Shown in pieces: positions 42,439-52,348 of a stretch of 64,000 bases of DNA. The DNA comes from Synechococcus sp. Nb3U1. Its GTDB lineage: Bacteria; Cyanobacteriota; Cyanobacteriia; Thermostichales; Thermostichaceae. Position 1 is the first letter of the stretch. Each line of letters begins with the position of its first letter. The notes under the pieces are model-generated. The model was given only the letters and a program-made list of their open reading frames with translations, was not told the origin of the DNA and made no database searches. The DNA lies in NCBI RefSeq assembly GCF_021533835.1, contig NZ_JAKFYQ010000001.1, positions 1,460,079 through 1,524,078 on the forward strand, read 5' to 3'. Position numbers and translations under genes: made by a program.

Positions 42439-43848
42439 ATGAACGCTACAACTACACACCCTTCAGGCTATCCCTGGTGGGCGGGTAATGCTCGATTCGT
42501 TGACCTCTCCAATACTTTTATCGTGGCGCATGTGGCCCAAGCGGCCCTGATCATGGCCTGGGCGGGCGGCTTTACCTTGTTCGAAGTGGCCAAGTTTTCG
42601 CCCGATTTGCCGATGTACGAGCAGGGATTAATTTTGTTACCCCATCTGGCCACATTGGGATGGGGAGTTGGTGCTGCGGGCCAAATTGTCGATACGTTCC
42701 CCTTCGTTGCCATTGGTTGTATTCATCTCGTAGCGGCTGGGGTGCTGGCTGGGGGAGCTTACTTTCACCAGACCAAGCTGCCTCCCAACTTAGGTATGGA
42801 GTTTGGCAAAGCTGCCAAGTTTCACTTTGCTTGGGATGACGCCAAAACATTGGGGATGATTTTGGGACATCACCTGTTGATCTTGGGTTTAGGAGCCTTA
42901 TTGTTAGTGGCCAAGGCCATGTTTTTGGGTGGGCTGTACGATGCCACGCTCGATCAGGTGCGGCTGGTGAGCCAACCCACGCTCAATTTTGCCACCCTTT
43001 TCGACTATCGCACCCATCTTTTTGATGTCAATAACCTAGAAGACTTAGTCGGCGGACATCTCTACGTTGCCGGCCTTCTGCTTTTAGGGGGTGCATGGCA
43101 CATCCTCGTTCCACCTTTTGCGTGGGTCAAAGCCCGTTTTCTCTTCTCAGCAGACGGGATCCTCTCCTATTCTCTGTTTGGTATTGCCCTAGCCGGATTT
43201 GCGGCCTCCTACTACTGTGGGTTTAATAGTCTGGCCTATCCAGAGGTCTTTTATGGGCCAACATTGCAGCTCAAGTCCGCCTTCACGCCATTCTATTTTG
43301 ATCCCACCCAAATGGAGCCGTGGGCCTATTCATCCCGAGTGTGGCTGGCCAACGCGCATTTCTATCTAGCTTTCTTTTTCCTACAGGGATCCCTGTGGCA
43401 TTTTCAGCGGGCCATGGGCTTTGACTGGGCAAAGCTTTTTCAAGCCTGGCAACGGGGTTGGCAGGAAGCGGGGTTATCTCAGTTTGTTTATCAAACTGTG
43501 GTGGAGATCCATCCCCAGGCCACACCTGAGGTTTGCTACGAGCCAGCCTTTGCAACTCCAGCTCCTCTGGCTCCTCAGAGGGATCAAAACTACACCTACC
43601 AGCCCCCCCAGAGAAACTCTAGTTTGATTACACCTATTACACTGAATGGTGTGCAAAACACTCTTTATCAATTTGCCTATCATCCCAAATCCAGCCTGTT
43701 TTATGAGGTGCCGAGTACTTCTTCTCCCTTCAACAAAACACCGCTGCAGGTGGGATATGGATCCCCAAAAGCCCAAATCAATCACGGAGGACGTTCCCAC
43801 TCTCTATCTACCACCATTTACGAATTGAGTAGGGCTCAGGTAAATTAG
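42439..43848 (+). CDS. isiX: CP43-like chlorophyll-binding antenna protein with C-terminal extension (IsiX/Pcb family)
   Basis: 469 residues. The first 340 are a six-helix IsiA/Pcb/CP43-like antenna: RFVDLSNTFIVAHVAQAALI, LFEVAKFSPDLPMYEQGLIL, LPHLATLGWGVGAAGQIVDT, HFAWDDAKTLGMILGHHLLI and WLANAHFYLAFFFLQGSLWH, with the many His ligands for chlorophyll and no large lumenal loop E, which excludes true CP43. About 125 further residues (from TVVEIHPQATPEVCYEPAFA) are hydrophilic, rich in Pro, Ser, Thr and Tyr, and absent from IsiA. The third gene of the apcD4-apcB3-isiX set. Confidence 0.88.
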   Translation: MNATTTHPSGYPWWAGNARFVDLSNTFIVAHVAQAALIMAWAGGFTLFEVAKFSPDLPMYEQGLILLPHLATLGWGVGAAGQIVDTFPFVAIGCIHLVAAGVLAGGAYFHQTKLPPNLGMEFGKAAKFHFAWDDAKTLGMILGHHLLILGLGALLLVAKAMFLGGLYDATLDQVRLVSQPTLNFATLFDYRTHLFDVNNLEDLVGGHLYVAGLLLLGGAWHILVPPFAWVKARFLFSADGILSYSLFGIALAGFAASYYCGFNSLAYPEVFYGPTLQLKSAFTPFYFDPTQMEPWAYSSRVWLANAHFYLAFFFLQGSLWHFQRAMGFDWAKLFQAWQRGWQEAGLSQFVYQTVVEIHPQATPEVCYEPAFATPAPLAPQRDQNYTYQPPQRNSSLITPITLNGVQNTLYQFAYHPKSSLFYEVPSTSSPFNKTPLQVGYGSPKAQINHGGRSHSLSTTIYELSRAQVN

Positions 43849-43862
43849 TCAGCCATCAATTC

Positions 43863-44150
43863 TACAGCCTTTTCCAGCGATATATACTACAGCCGATACA
43901 AACCAACCCTTTGTCCAAGAAAAATTGCTTCTTGACCTTGTATCGTACATGAAATCAGAAAAGGCTGTGATTGCGGGTATTTTTAGAAAACCCTCTCTAG
44001 AGAAAGCCAAGGCTTTCTCTTTTTTTCTTTTTTTGCAGAATATAGCCTTTTCCGACTTCACACAGGCCCTTGAGCTAGGTAAAAACCTGATGGAGCAAGG
44101 GATTGACTTGAATCTGCTGTATCAGATAACGAACGTTGGAAAAGGCTGTA
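43863..44150. repeat. MITE-like repeat region with 17-bp inverted ends
   Basis: TACAGCCTTTTCCAGCG (43863-43879) and CGTTGGAAAAGGCTGTA (44134-44150) are inverted repeats matching at 16 of 17 positions. Within it, 44042-44150 is a shorter unit with its own ends (ATAGCCTTTTCC...GGAAAAGGCTGTA) that recurs, inverted and about 80 percent identical, at 63395-63500. The unit has a conserved coding-like interior (FSDFTQALELGKNLMEQGID) but no gene start. The rest of 43849-44400, outside the terminator, has nothing else I can support. Confidence 0.65.
43999..44034 (+). terminator. Intrinsic terminator downstream of isiX
   Basis: AGAGAAAGCC (43999-44008), AA, GGCTTTCTCT (44011-44020): a perfect 10-bp stem followed at once by T-runs (TTTTTTTCTTTTTTT). 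It is the strongest rho-independent terminator seen in the window, about 150 bp behind the isiX stop, and would end the antenna transcript. It lies inside the repeat region at 43863-44150. Confidence 0.88.
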
Positions 44151-44400
44151 AGGCCATTAAACGGGATCCGGAAGCACCTCTACCTTTAGAGTTGCGAACT
44201 TGAGGCAACAATTCGCAAATTCATGTCTGCTTGCCCCAAGACCCTACAGGCCCGATAATGTGTGCTTAACTTCGTTGACTGGCCCATGGCTCCTGTTTTT
44301 GTATTTTCGGCTACCCGCAGGTCGGAACGGAGTTTGACGAACACTATTCCGAATTGCCGTGCCCTAGCGCGCTCTTATTCACCATTCAGGAGGGGGATCC

Positions 44401-45342
44401 GTGGTTCAACGCCCAATTATTCTCGGCATTGTTGGCGATAGCGCTGCCGGGAAAACCACCCTCACCCGTGGCATCGCCCAAGTTTTGGGGGAAGAAAATG
44501 TCACCGTTATCTGCACCGACGACTACCATCGCTACGACCGTAAACAACGCGCCGAGCTGGGGATCACAGCCCTGCACCCTGATTGCAACTATCTGGATAT
44601 TATGCAGCAGCATCTGACGCTGTTGCGCACCGGCCAACCGATCCTAAAGCCGATCTACAACCACAACACCGGCACCTTCGATCCCCCCGAATACATCAAG
44701 CCCAATAAATATGTGATTGTCGAAGGGTTGCTGGGCTATTCCACCCGTGGTATGCGAGATAGCTACGATGTCAGGGTTTACTTAGCCCCTCCCGAAGATC
44801 TACGAGCCCTCTGGAAAATTAAGCGGGATACCCGCAAGCGGGGCTACACCGAAGAACAAGTTCGAGAAGAGCTGCGCAAGCGGGAACCCGATTCAGAAGC
44901 CTTTATTCGCCCGCAACGGCAATGGGCGGATGTGGTAGTCAGCTTTTATCCCCCTCAAGAGGGATCCGACCAGGACGAATTGTTGTTGAATGTGCGCCTG
45001 GTGCTGCGCCCCACCATTCCACACCCGGATTTTTGGCAAATTCTCAACGCCGACAACAGCCACCTCGGATCCGCCATCCGACTTGACCTGGATCGGGATA
45101 TGGGCAAACCGGTGGACGTATTGGGGATCGACGGCCATGCCACAGCCAGTCAAGTGGTAGAACTGGAGCGAATGCTCTGCAATGAAATTCCCTATTTAGG
45201 CAAGTTTTGCAGTCTAGATACCAACCCCAGCATTGGGAAATTGATTGGCACAACCGGTGAATTGCTGCAAAGTTATCCCCTTGCCCTGACCCAGTTGTTG
45301 ATCACCTACCACATGCTCAAGGCCGCCAATATCTACCAGTAA
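44401..45342 (+). CDS. Phosphoribulokinase/uridine kinase-family protein
   Basis: 313 residues from a GTG with a strong Shine-Dalgarno (GGAGGGGG). P-loop GIVGDSAAGKTTLTRGI, then VICTDDYHRYDRKQRAELGI, PIYNHNTGTFDPPEYIKP, VIVEGLLGY and WKIKRDTRKRGYTEEQVREE. The order matches cyanobacterial phosphoribulokinase, which makes ribulose 1,5-bisphosphate, but the P-loop lacks the regulatory cysteine (GCGKS in canonical Prk, AAGKT here). It is therefore probably the second, PRK-like paralogue found in many cyanobacteria rather than the redox-regulated Calvin cycle enzyme. Confidence 0.82.
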   Translation: MVQRPIILGIVGDSAAGKTTLTRGIAQVLGEENVTVICTDDYHRYDRKQRAELGITALHPDCNYLDIMQQHLTLLRTGQPILKPIYNHNTGTFDPPEYIKPNKYVIVEGLLGYSTRGMRDSYDVRVYLAPPEDLRALWKIKRDTRKRGYTEEQVREELRKREPDSEAFIRPQRQWADVVVSFYPPQEGSDQDELLLNVRLVLRPTIPHPDFWQILNADNSHLGSAIRLDLDRDMGKPVDVLGIDGHATASQVVELERMLCNEIPYLGKFCSLDTNPSIGKLIGTTGELLQSYPLALTQLLITYHMLKAANIYQ

Positions 45343-45353
45343 ACAAATAAAAC

Positions 45354-46208
45354 TCACCGGCTCAAGAGATGCTCAAGCCCATAAACCAACCCCTTCAGCT
45401 CCAGCACCCTGCGAATGGCCAAAATCACCCCCGGCATAAAGGCAACTCGGTCAGTTGTATCGTGACGAAGGGTTAGAGTTTGTCCCATGCCGCCAAAGAT
45501 TACTTCTTGGTGAGCCACTAGGCCCGGCAGGCGAATACTGTGAATGCGGATGTTGTGTTCAGGGATCCCTCCCCGAGAACCCGGAATTAATTCCTTCTCT
45601 TCCACTTGAGGAGGATTAAAGTCTTTCCCTAGTCGCCCCAGGAGTTGAGCCGTTTGGGATGCACTACCACTCGGGGCATCGGCTTTGCGGTTGTGGTGTA
45701 ACTCGATAATTTCCACATGATCAAAATACTGCGCTGCTTGAACAGCCATCTGCTGTAGCAAAATCATGCCGATGGCGAAATTGGGCGCGATCACACAGCC
45801 TACACTAGATTTCTCAGCAAACTCCCGCAGCCGTTCCACTTGCTCCAGGCTTAAGCCTGTTGTCCCCACCACCGGACGCACCCCAAAGGCAATGGCTGAG
45901 CGAATGTTTTCAAACACCGAACGAGGATGGGTGAAATCCACCATCACACCACGGCCACTGCGTTGAGATAGCTTCAGGAGTTGCCCTGAAAGATCGTCTG
46001 TAATCTCCACCCCCAGGGATCCCAGACCCAGCACCTCACCAATATCAAAGCCAACCTGGGAGCGAGCTACCGCCCCTACCACGGCCATATCGGGAGTTTC
46101 GGCTACCGCCCGCACGACCTCTCGACCCATCTTCCCCAAAGCACCGACCACAAGAACTGGGATAGGAGAAGCCTCTGCTGCTGCATCGAGATTGACTAAC
46201 TCTGTCAT
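45354..46208 (-). CDS. dapB: 4-hydroxy-tetrahydrodipicolinate reductase
   Basis: 284 residues. Nucleotide-binding start [74 protein letters not shown], and the substrate and catalytic motif [17 protein letters not shown] (His-His and K---SG) identify DapB. It acts in lysine and diaminopimelate synthesis. The gene converges on the PRK-like gene with 11 bp between stops. Confidence 0.95.
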   Translation of the reverse strand: MTELVNLDAAAEASPIPVLVVGALGKMGREVVRAVAETPDMAVVGAVARSQVGFDIGEVLGLGSLGVEITDDLSGQLLKLSQRSGRGVMVDFTHPRSVFENIRSAIAFGVRPVVGTTGLSLEQVERLREFAEKSSVGCVIAPNFAIGMILLQQMAVQAAQYFDHVEIIELHHNRKADAPSGSASQTAQLLGRLGKDFNPPQVEEKELIPGSRGGIPEHNIRIHSIRLPGLVAHQEVIFGGMGQTLTLRHDTTDRVAFMPGVILAIRRVLELKGLVYGLEHLLSR

Positions 46209-46285
46209 CCGTTGCCACCACTATCCAAACAATCCTTGAATGGGCCTAAGGGGGGATCCCAGTTTGAGATCACACCTCAATCCCG

Positions 46286-46603
46286 CTACAGTTTCACCTC
46301 AATATCCACACCTGCCGGTAGATCCAGCTTCATCAAGGCGTCGATGGTTTTGGAAGAAGGGGAGTAAATGTCGATAATCCGACGATGGGTACGGGTTTCA
46401 AAGTGCTCCCGAGAATCTTTATCGGTGTGGGGAGACCGCAACACACAGTAGATGCGACGACGAGTGGGTAACGGAATCGGGCCGACGGGCATCGCCTCGG
46501 TACGCCGGGCTGTATCCACGATTTTGTCGCAGGAAGTATCCAGCAAACGGTGATCGTAGGCTTTGAGGCGGATGCGGATCTTCTGTTGGGTCAGGGTAGC
46601 CAT
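46286..46603 (-). CDS. rpsJ: 30S ribosomal protein S10
   Basis: 105 residues: [73 protein letters not shown]. Full length. S10 closes the str-type operon here (rpsL-rpsG-fusA-tuf-rpsJ), the usual cyanobacterial order, and is 108 bp after tuf. Confidence 0.97.
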   Translation of the reverse strand: MATLTQQKIRIRLKAYDHRLLDTSCDKIVDTARRTEAMPVGPIPLPTRRRIYCVLRSPHTDKDSREHFETRTHRRIIDIYSPSSKTIDALMKLDLPAGVDIEVKL

Positions 46604-46711
46604 AGCTGGGAAGTGGTAGAAAGGGACTGGACAGACTGGACAAAAAGCGACAGGGATCGAGTCATTCTGGGGTGACCAGCAGCGCTCAATCCCTGCCGAA
46701 AGGAATCGGGT

Positions 46712-47941
46712 TTATTTCAAGATCTTGGAGACAACACCCGCTCCAACCGTGCGACCTCCCTCGCGGATGGCGAAGCGCATCCCTTGCTCAATGGCGATGG
46801 GCTGGATCAGCTCCACCGTCATCTTGATGCGATCACCGGGCATCACCATCTCCGGCTGGGAGCCATCGTCAGCAGTAAACGCGGCAATGGTACCGGTCAC
46901 GTCGGTGGTACGCACGTAGAATTGGGGGCGATAGCCGGAGAAGAACGGCGTGTGACGACCACCCTCTTCTTTTTTGAGGATGTATACCTCAGACTCGAAG
47001 TTGGTGTGGGGGGTAATGGACTTGGGCTTAGCCAACACCATGCCGCGCTCGATGTCATCCTTCTGGATCCCGCGCAACAGCACACCAACGTTGTCCCCCG
47101 CCAGACCTTCGTCTAGCGTCTTCTGGAACATTTCCAACCCCGTGACAGTAGTAGAACGGGTATCGCCCAAGCCCACCAATTCCACCGTTTCGCCCACTTT
47201 CACCTTACCCCGCTCGATCCGGCCTGTAGCCACAGTACCCCGACCGGTGATAGAGAAAACATCTTCCACCGCCATCAGGAAGGGCTTATCCACATCTCGC
47301 TCTGGGGTAGGAATGTAGGAATCCACCGCATCCATCAACTCGTAGATTTTGTCTACCCAGGGATCTTCACCCCGCTGCGTCTTGGGAGCAGCAATCATTT
47401 TTTCCAGCGCTTTCAACGCGGATCCCTTCACAATGGGGATGTCATCGCCAGGGAAATCGTAGGTGGAGAGCAGCTCTCGCACCTCCAACTCCACCAATTC
47501 CAGCAACTCTTCATCATCCACCATGTCTTCCTTGTTCAAGAAGACCACCAAGCTGGGCACACCCACCTGACGAGCCAACAGGATGTGCTCCCGTGTTTGG
47601 GGCATGGGGCCATCCGCCGCAGACACCACCAAGATGCCACCGTCCATTTGGGCCGCACCCGTGATCATGTTCTTCACATAGTCGGCGTGGCCAGGGCAAT
47701 CTACGTGGGCATAGTGACGATTGGCGGTTTGATACTCGACATGGGCAGTATTGATGGTAATACCGCGAGCCTTCTCTTCCGGCGCCGCATCAATCTCATC
47801 GTATTTTTTGGCTGTAGCCTGTCCCAACGCCGACAGAGTGCTGGTGATAGCGGCCGTCAGCGTGGTCTTGCCGTGGTCAACGTGACCGATGGTGCCAATG
47901 TTGACGTGGGGTTTGGTGCGTTCAAACTTAGCGCGTGCCAT
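46712..47941 (-). CDS. tuf: Elongation factor Tu
   Basis: 409 residues, the length common in cyanobacteria and plastids. GTPase motifs [36 protein letters not shown] and SALKALE; domain 2/3 markers [17 protein letters not shown] and [17 protein letters not shown]. It delivers aminoacyl-tRNA to the ribosome. It follows fusA after 25 bp. GGATCC is rare here, as expected under strong codon constraint. Confidence 0.98.
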   Translation of the reverse strand: MARAKFERTKPHVNIGTIGHVDHGKTTLTAAITSTLSALGQATAKKYDEIDAAPEEKARGITINTAHVEYQTANRHYAHVDCPGHADYVKNMITGAAQMDGGILVVSAADGPMPQTREHILLARQVGVPSLVVFLNKEDMVDDEELLELVELEVRELLSTYDFPGDDIPIVKGSALKALEKMIAAPKTQRGEDPWVDKIYELMDAVDSYIPTPERDVDKPFLMAVEDVFSITGRGTVATGRIERGKVKVGETVELVGLGDTRSTTVTGLEMFQKTLDEGLAGDNVGVLLRGIQKDDIERGMVLAKPKSITPHTNFESEVYILKKEEGGRHTPFFSGYRPQFYVRTTDVTGTIAAFTADDGSQPEMVMPGDRIKMTVELIQPIAIEQGMRFAIREGGRTVGAGVVSKILK

Positions 47942-47966
47942 GAATCGTCACTTCCTTTTCAGTTAG

Positions 47967-50090
47967 CTACTCATTTCCTTTGTTTTTAGCAATGATGGTT
48001 TCGGCAATACTGCGAGGAACTTCCTCGTAGTGGCTGAATTCCATCGTGAAGGTGCCCCGCCCCTGGGTTTTGGAACGGATATCGGTGGCGTATCCAAACA
48101 TCTCTGCCAAGGGAACCTTGGCATTGACCTTGGAAATACCGCCTTCCGTGTTCATCCCCTCCATCTGACCACGGCGGGAGTTGATGTCCCCAATCACATC
48201 GCCCACAAAGGCCTCAGGAACTTCTACTTCCACCTTCATCATCGGCTCCAGCAAGGCGGGGCTAGCTCTGCGGACGGCCTCCTTGAGAGCCATCGAACCG
48301 GCGATCTTAAAGGCCATTTCGTTGGAGTCCACCTCGTGGTAGGAACCATCCACCAAAGTGGCGCGCACATCGATGAGAGGATACCCGGCGATCACACCCG
48401 ATTCACAGGCTTCCTTCATCCCCTGCTCAGCGGGCCCAACATACTCCTTGGGCACCACACCACCCACGATCTTGGAGACAAACTCAAACCCGGTTCCTGG
48501 TTCAGCCGGCTCCAGGTCAATGACCACATGACCATACTGGCCACGGCCACCACTTTGGCGGACAAATTTGCCCTCAACACGGCTGACCGGCTTGCGAACG
48601 GTTTCGCGGTAGGCCACCTGTGGATTGCCGACATTGGCCTCCACATTGAACTCCCGCAACATCCGATCCACCAGGATCTCTAGGTGCAGCTCGCCCATTC
48701 CGGAGATGATGGTTTGATTGGTTTCCTGATCCACCGCCACCCGGAAGGTGGGATCCTCTTTGGACAGAGATTGCAACGCTTTGGAGAGCTTGTCGATATC
48801 AGCCTTGGTCTTGGGCTCTACCGCCACCGAGATCACCGGCTCAGGGATATACAGAGATTCCAAGATCACCGGCGAGTTTTCGTCACAGAGAGTATCTCCG
48901 GTGGTGGTGTCCTTCAGGCCCAGCACCGCTCCCAGATCTCCAGCCCGCAGCTCATCCACATCCTGGCGCTCGTCCGCCTTAAGCACTACCAAGCGAGAAA
49001 TGCGCTCTTTTTTGTTCTTGGTGGAGTTGAGAACGTAGGTGCCTTTGGCCAGCACACCGGAATAAACGCGAATGAAGGTGAGATCCCCATACTTGTCGCT
49101 CATCAACTTAAAGGCCAAAGCAGAGAAAGGCTCATCATCGCTGGCATGACGAGCTACCTCCGAGCCGTCCGGTAGCAACCCTTTAATGGCGGGAATATCG
49201 ATGGGGGCGGGTAGGTAGTCAATCACTGCATCCAGCAGCATCTGCACGCCTTTATTTTTGAAAGCAGAGCCACACAGCATCGGCACAATTTGACCGCTAA
49301 TCGTGCCTTTGCGCAAGCCAGCCATCAAATCGGCTTCGCTCAGGTCTTCTTCGGCGAAATACTTCTCCATCAGAGCTTCGTCGGTTTCTGCCACAGCTTC
49401 CACCAGCTTGGCGCGATACTCCGCCACCAGCTCTTTCATATCTTCCGGAATCGGGGCGGGACGAATGTCTTTGCCGATCTCATCCATGTAGATGCGGGCT
49501 TGCATCCGCACCAGATCGACAATACCCTGAAACCCATCTTCGGCCCCAATGGGCAATTGGATGGGGACTGCATTGGCCTTGAGACGATCCCGCAGTTGAC
49601 CATAAACCTTAAGAAAATTGGCCCCCATGCGATCCATCTTGTTGACAAACGCGATCCGGGGCACGTTGTAGCGGTTGGCTTGCCGCCACACAGTTTCCGA
49701 CTGGGGTTGCACACCGCCAACCGAGTCAAACACGGCAATCACCCCGTCCAGCACCCGCATGGAGCGCTCCACCTCAATGGTGAAATCCACGTGCCCAGGT
49801 GTATCGATGATGTTGATGGTGAATTCAGGCGCATCCGGTAAGGGCTGAGAGGGATCCTCGGGATTGCGTTTCACCCAGCGGGTGCTGATAGCAGCAGCAG
49901 TAATGGTGATGCCCCGTTCCCGTTCCTGAGCCATCCAATCGGTGACAGCGGTTCCATCGTGAACCTCGCCAATCTTATGCACCAGACCGGAATAGAAAAG
50001 AATCCGCTCCGTGGTCGTGGTTTTACCTGCATCGATATGGGCCGCGATCCCAATATTTCGGACTCGTTCCAGGGGAACTGTGCGTGCCAC
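47967..50090 (-). CDS. fusA: Elongation factor G
   Basis: 707 residues. I chose the GTG at 50090, giving [20 protein letters not shown], because GGGAGGT lies 5 nt upstream; the frame is open to 50129 but adds an acidic stretch not seen in EF-G. Motifs: [68 protein letters not shown], and [20 protein letters not shown]. It drives translocation. Intact. Confidence 0.96.
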   Translation of the reverse strand: MARTVPLERVRNIGIAAHIDAGKTTTTERILFYSGLVHKIGEVHDGTAVTDWMAQERERGITITAAAISTRWVKRNPEDPSQPLPDAPEFTINIIDTPGHVDFTIEVERSMRVLDGVIAVFDSVGGVQPQSETVWRQANRYNVPRIAFVNKMDRMGANFLKVYGQLRDRLKANAVPIQLPIGAEDGFQGIVDLVRMQARIYMDEIGKDIRPAPIPEDMKELVAEYRAKLVEAVAETDEALMEKYFAEEDLSEADLMAGLRKGTISGQIVPMLCGSAFKNKGVQMLLDAVIDYLPAPIDIPAIKGLLPDGSEVARHASDDEPFSALAFKLMSDKYGDLTFIRVYSGVLAKGTYVLNSTKNKKERISRLVVLKADERQDVDELRAGDLGAVLGLKDTTTGDTLCDENSPVILESLYIPEPVISVAVEPKTKADIDKLSKALQSLSKEDPTFRVAVDQETNQTIISGMGELHLEILVDRMLREFNVEANVGNPQVAYRETVRKPVSRVEGKFVRQSGGRGQYGHVVIDLEPAEPGTGFEFVSKIVGGVVPKEYVGPAEQGMKEACESGVIAGYPLIDVRATLVDGSYHEVDSNEMAFKIAGSMALKEAVRRASPALLEPMMKVEVEVPEAFVGDVIGDINSRRGQMEGMNTEGGISKVNAKVPLAEMFGYATDIRSKTQGRGTFTMEFSHYEEVPRSIAETIIAKNKGNE

Positions 50091-50238
50091 GTTGACCTCC
50101 CAATCCTCGTCGTCCTGCGACTCGGGCAAACTAAAAAAACCTTTACAATTCTAGTCGTTTTTGTCGAGCTCTCTCCATAGGCGGAGACAATGGAACAAAG
50201 TTTCTGAACAAAGTTCCCGCTGTCCTGCCCAAGTGGCC

Positions 50239-50709
50239 TCAATAGCGGTAGTGAGCAAAGGCTTTGTTGGCTTCTGCCATGCGATGCATCTCCTCCCGAC
50301 GACGAATCGTGCTGCCGGTTTCGTTAGAAGCATCCAGCAATTCGTTGGCCAATTTGGCGGCCATGGTGCGCCCCGGGCGCGTGCGAGAGAAATTCACTAA
50401 CCAGCGCAAGGCCAATGAAGTCCCGCGGTCTCCCCGTACTTCCACCGGCACTTGGTAGGTCGCTCCACCCACCCGGCGGGCTTTCACTTCCACCAAAGGG
50501 GTCGCGTTACGAACCGCATTTTCCACCAAGGGCAGCGGTTCTTGGCCGGTGCGTTCCTGCAGGATGGACATGGCATCGTAGAGGATATTGGCGGCCAAAG
50601 AGGCTTTGCCCCGCAGCATCAGCTTGCGGATCAACATAGTGACCAGCCGGCTTCCATATTTGGGATCCGGGGGGACATCGCGGTGGGAGGCACGGTTGCG
50701 GCGAGACAT
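50239..50709 (-). CDS. rpsG: 30S ribosomal protein S7
   Basis: 156 residues: [80 protein letters not shown], and [10 protein letters not shown] at the C-terminus. Full length. S7 nucleates assembly of the 30S head. Second gene of the str operon, 48 bp after rpsL. Confidence 0.97.
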   Translation of the reverse strand: MSRRNRASHRDVPPDPKYGSRLVTMLIRKLMLRGKASLAANILYDAMSILQERTGQEPLPLVENAVRNATPLVEVKARRVGGATYQVPVEVRGDRGTSLALRWLVNFSRTRPGRTMAAKLANELLDASNETGSTIRRREEMHRMAEANKAFAHYRY

Positions 50710-50757
50710 AGATAGTGTTGTAAGTCGGGGTACGAATAGGTTGGATATCTGTGGGGA

Positions 50758-51165
50758 CTACTTCTTCTTGCCAGCAGGAGCTGCAGCCTGACCGGGCTTG
50801 GGCCGCTTTGCCCCGTACTTGGAGCGACCTTGTTTGCGGTCTTTTACCCCAGCCGCATCGAGGGTGCCACGAATAATGTGGTAGCGCACACCCGGCAGAT
50901 CCTTAACCCGCCCACCGCGAATCATGACGACGGAGTGCTCCTGCAGGTTGTGGCCAATGCCAGGGATATAGGCGGTAACCTCGAACCCCGAGGTGAGACG
51001 AACCCGTGCCACCTTGCGCAGGGCTGAGTTGGGCTTCTTGGGAGTTGTCGTGTACACTCGGGTGCAAACCCCTCTGCGCTGAGGACAGGCCTTCAGAGCG
51101 GGGGATTTGGTCTTGCGAGTGGCGACACTGCGCTCCTCTCGAATTAGTTGCTGAATGGTGGGCAT
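50758..51165 (-). CDS. rpsL: 30S ribosomal protein S12
   Basis: 135 residues: [80 protein letters not shown]. The decoding-centre loop with lysine (TPKKPNS) is of the streptomycin-sensitive form. A basic Pro/Ala-rich tail ([15 protein letters not shown]) makes it some ten residues longer than most S12. First gene of the str operon. Confidence 0.97.
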   Translation of the reverse strand: MPTIQQLIREERSVATRKTKSPALKACPQRRGVCTRVYTTTPKKPNSALRKVARVRLTSGFEVTAYIPGIGHNLQEHSVVMIRGGRVKDLPGVRYHIIRGTLDAAGVKDRKQGRSKYGAKRPKPGQAAAPAGKKK

Positions 51166-51240
51166 GGGTCAGCTCAGAAGGTCAGAACTCAAGTTAGTCG
51201 GCAGTATCAGATCCTAGCAAGGCGGGATCCCAGCGTCAAC

Positions 51241-51549
51241 TTAGGGATCCTCATCCAGGCTTGTGGCTTGAATATCAATAGTCTGGGTCGAGGCAGGCTC
51301 AGCTCGGGCAGGGGACTTTGGCCGGGTTTGAGGTGAAAAGGGATCCCCGAGGGCCATTTGGGCCAGTTCCGACAGGAGCAGGCCCAATAAAACCAGATCG
51401 TCCATTTCCCCAACGATGGGCAGTACCGAAGGGATGAGATCAATGGGGCTGAGGAGATAGACCAAAATACCCAACAGAATCCAGGGGCGCAGGGAGGGGT
51501 TACGCAAGCCCAGTCGGAAACCTTGATACAGAAATGGGGTGGCGCGCAT
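51241..51549 (-). CDS. DUF1232 (YkvA-like) membrane protein
   Basis: 102 residues. NPSLRPWILLGILVYLLSPI, DLIPSVLPIVGEMDDLVLLG is the DUF1232 signature (YLLSPIDLIPD-type) spanning one or two helices. A hydrophilic Pro/Ala/Ser-rich tail of about 35 residues follows. Function unknown. It stands between rpsL and the divergent comF gene. Confidence 0.87.
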   Translation of the reverse strand: MRATPFLYQGFRLGLRNPSLRPWILLGILVYLLSPIDLIPSVLPIVGEMDDLVLLGLLLSELAQMALGDPFSPQTRPKSPARAEPASTQTIDIQATSLDEDP

Positions 51550-51682
51550 CGAGTTGAGGGGCTCTGTTGAGGGGAACAGATCGCTTGTCCTGACTTGTCC
51601 TGATCATAATCCTCCTGATTTCTCTTGTCGGTGGCGGTCTTGGCTAAGCTAAGGAACATCAGCAGCCATTGGGGAGCCTGCT

Positions 51683-52348
51683 ATGGGATGGCTGGATTGG
51701 TGGATTATGCCTCCTTGTCCGCTCTGCCAGCGCTCTACCAAAAACGTGTTTTGCCAGGATTGCCAGAACCAATTGCAGGCGGATCGGATTTCCGCTTGGC
51801 CGATCACCACGACACCCTGGCCCCTTTATGCCTGGGGGATCCATCGCGGCGGGTTACGCAGAGCGATTTATCAACTGAAATACGAGGGACAACGGCGGAT
51901 TGGATCAGTTCTGGGGGAATGGCTGGGATCCCGTTGGCGGGAACACAACCGGCAGCGACAACCCTACACAGTCCTACCGATCCCTCTCCATCGGGAGCGA
52001 CTGCGGCAACGGGGCTACAACCAAGCGGCTCTGATTAGCCAAGCCTTTTGTGAGCAGACGGGGTTGCGCCATCTTCCTCAGGGGTTGGTACGGGTGCGAG
52101 CCACGGTGGCTCAACACGAGCTCGACCCGCTGCAGCGACAAGAGAATCTAGCCGGAGCCTTTGCCCTGAGACGTACTCCTGCCACACCTGTGCTGCTGGT
52201 GGATGACATTTACACCACCGGCTCCACTATCCGCGCGGCCCAGCAGGTGCTAGCTACCGCCGGGATCCCTGTAGCAGGAGTGATCGTCGTCGCCCAAACC
52301 CCAAAGGCTGTTCACCCGGCCTTGCCTATTCCGCCCCCACCAAATTAA
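51683..52348 (+). CDS. comF: ComF-family phosphoribosyltransferase-like protein
   Basis: 221 residues. Zinc-finger-like N-terminus CPLCQRSTKNVFCQDCQ, core ALRRAIYQLKYEGQRRIGSV (G-RRAIY-LKY-G), LPIPLHRERLRQRGYNQAAL and the PRPP-binding motif PVLLVDDIYTTGSTIRAAQQ. ComF proteins take part in DNA uptake in competent bacteria, including cyanobacteria. The last 23 bp overlap the 3' end of the convergent HD-GYP gene. Confidence 0.9.
   Translation: MGWLDWWIMPPCPLCQRSTKNVFCQDCQNQLQADRISAWPITTTPWPLYAWGIHRGGLRRAIYQLKYEGQRRIGSVLGEWLGSRWREHNRQRQPYTVLPIPLHRERLRQRGYNQAALISQAFCEQTGLRHLPQGLVRVRATVAQHELDPLQRQENLAGAFALRRTPATPVLLVDDIYTTGSTIRAAQQVLATAGIPVAGVIVVAQTPKAVHPALPIPPPPN

Noticed and set aside
43925-44203. 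A 92-residue gene behind isiX
   Set aside because: Its frame runs through a perfect intrinsic terminator and lies within the repeat element; it has no ribosome binding site. Treated as repeat sequence.
46712-51165. Low GGATCC density in the str operon as a sign of transfer
   Set aside because: Highly expressed ribosomal and elongation-factor genes are under strong codon and protein constraint, and the gene order is the normal cyanobacterial one.
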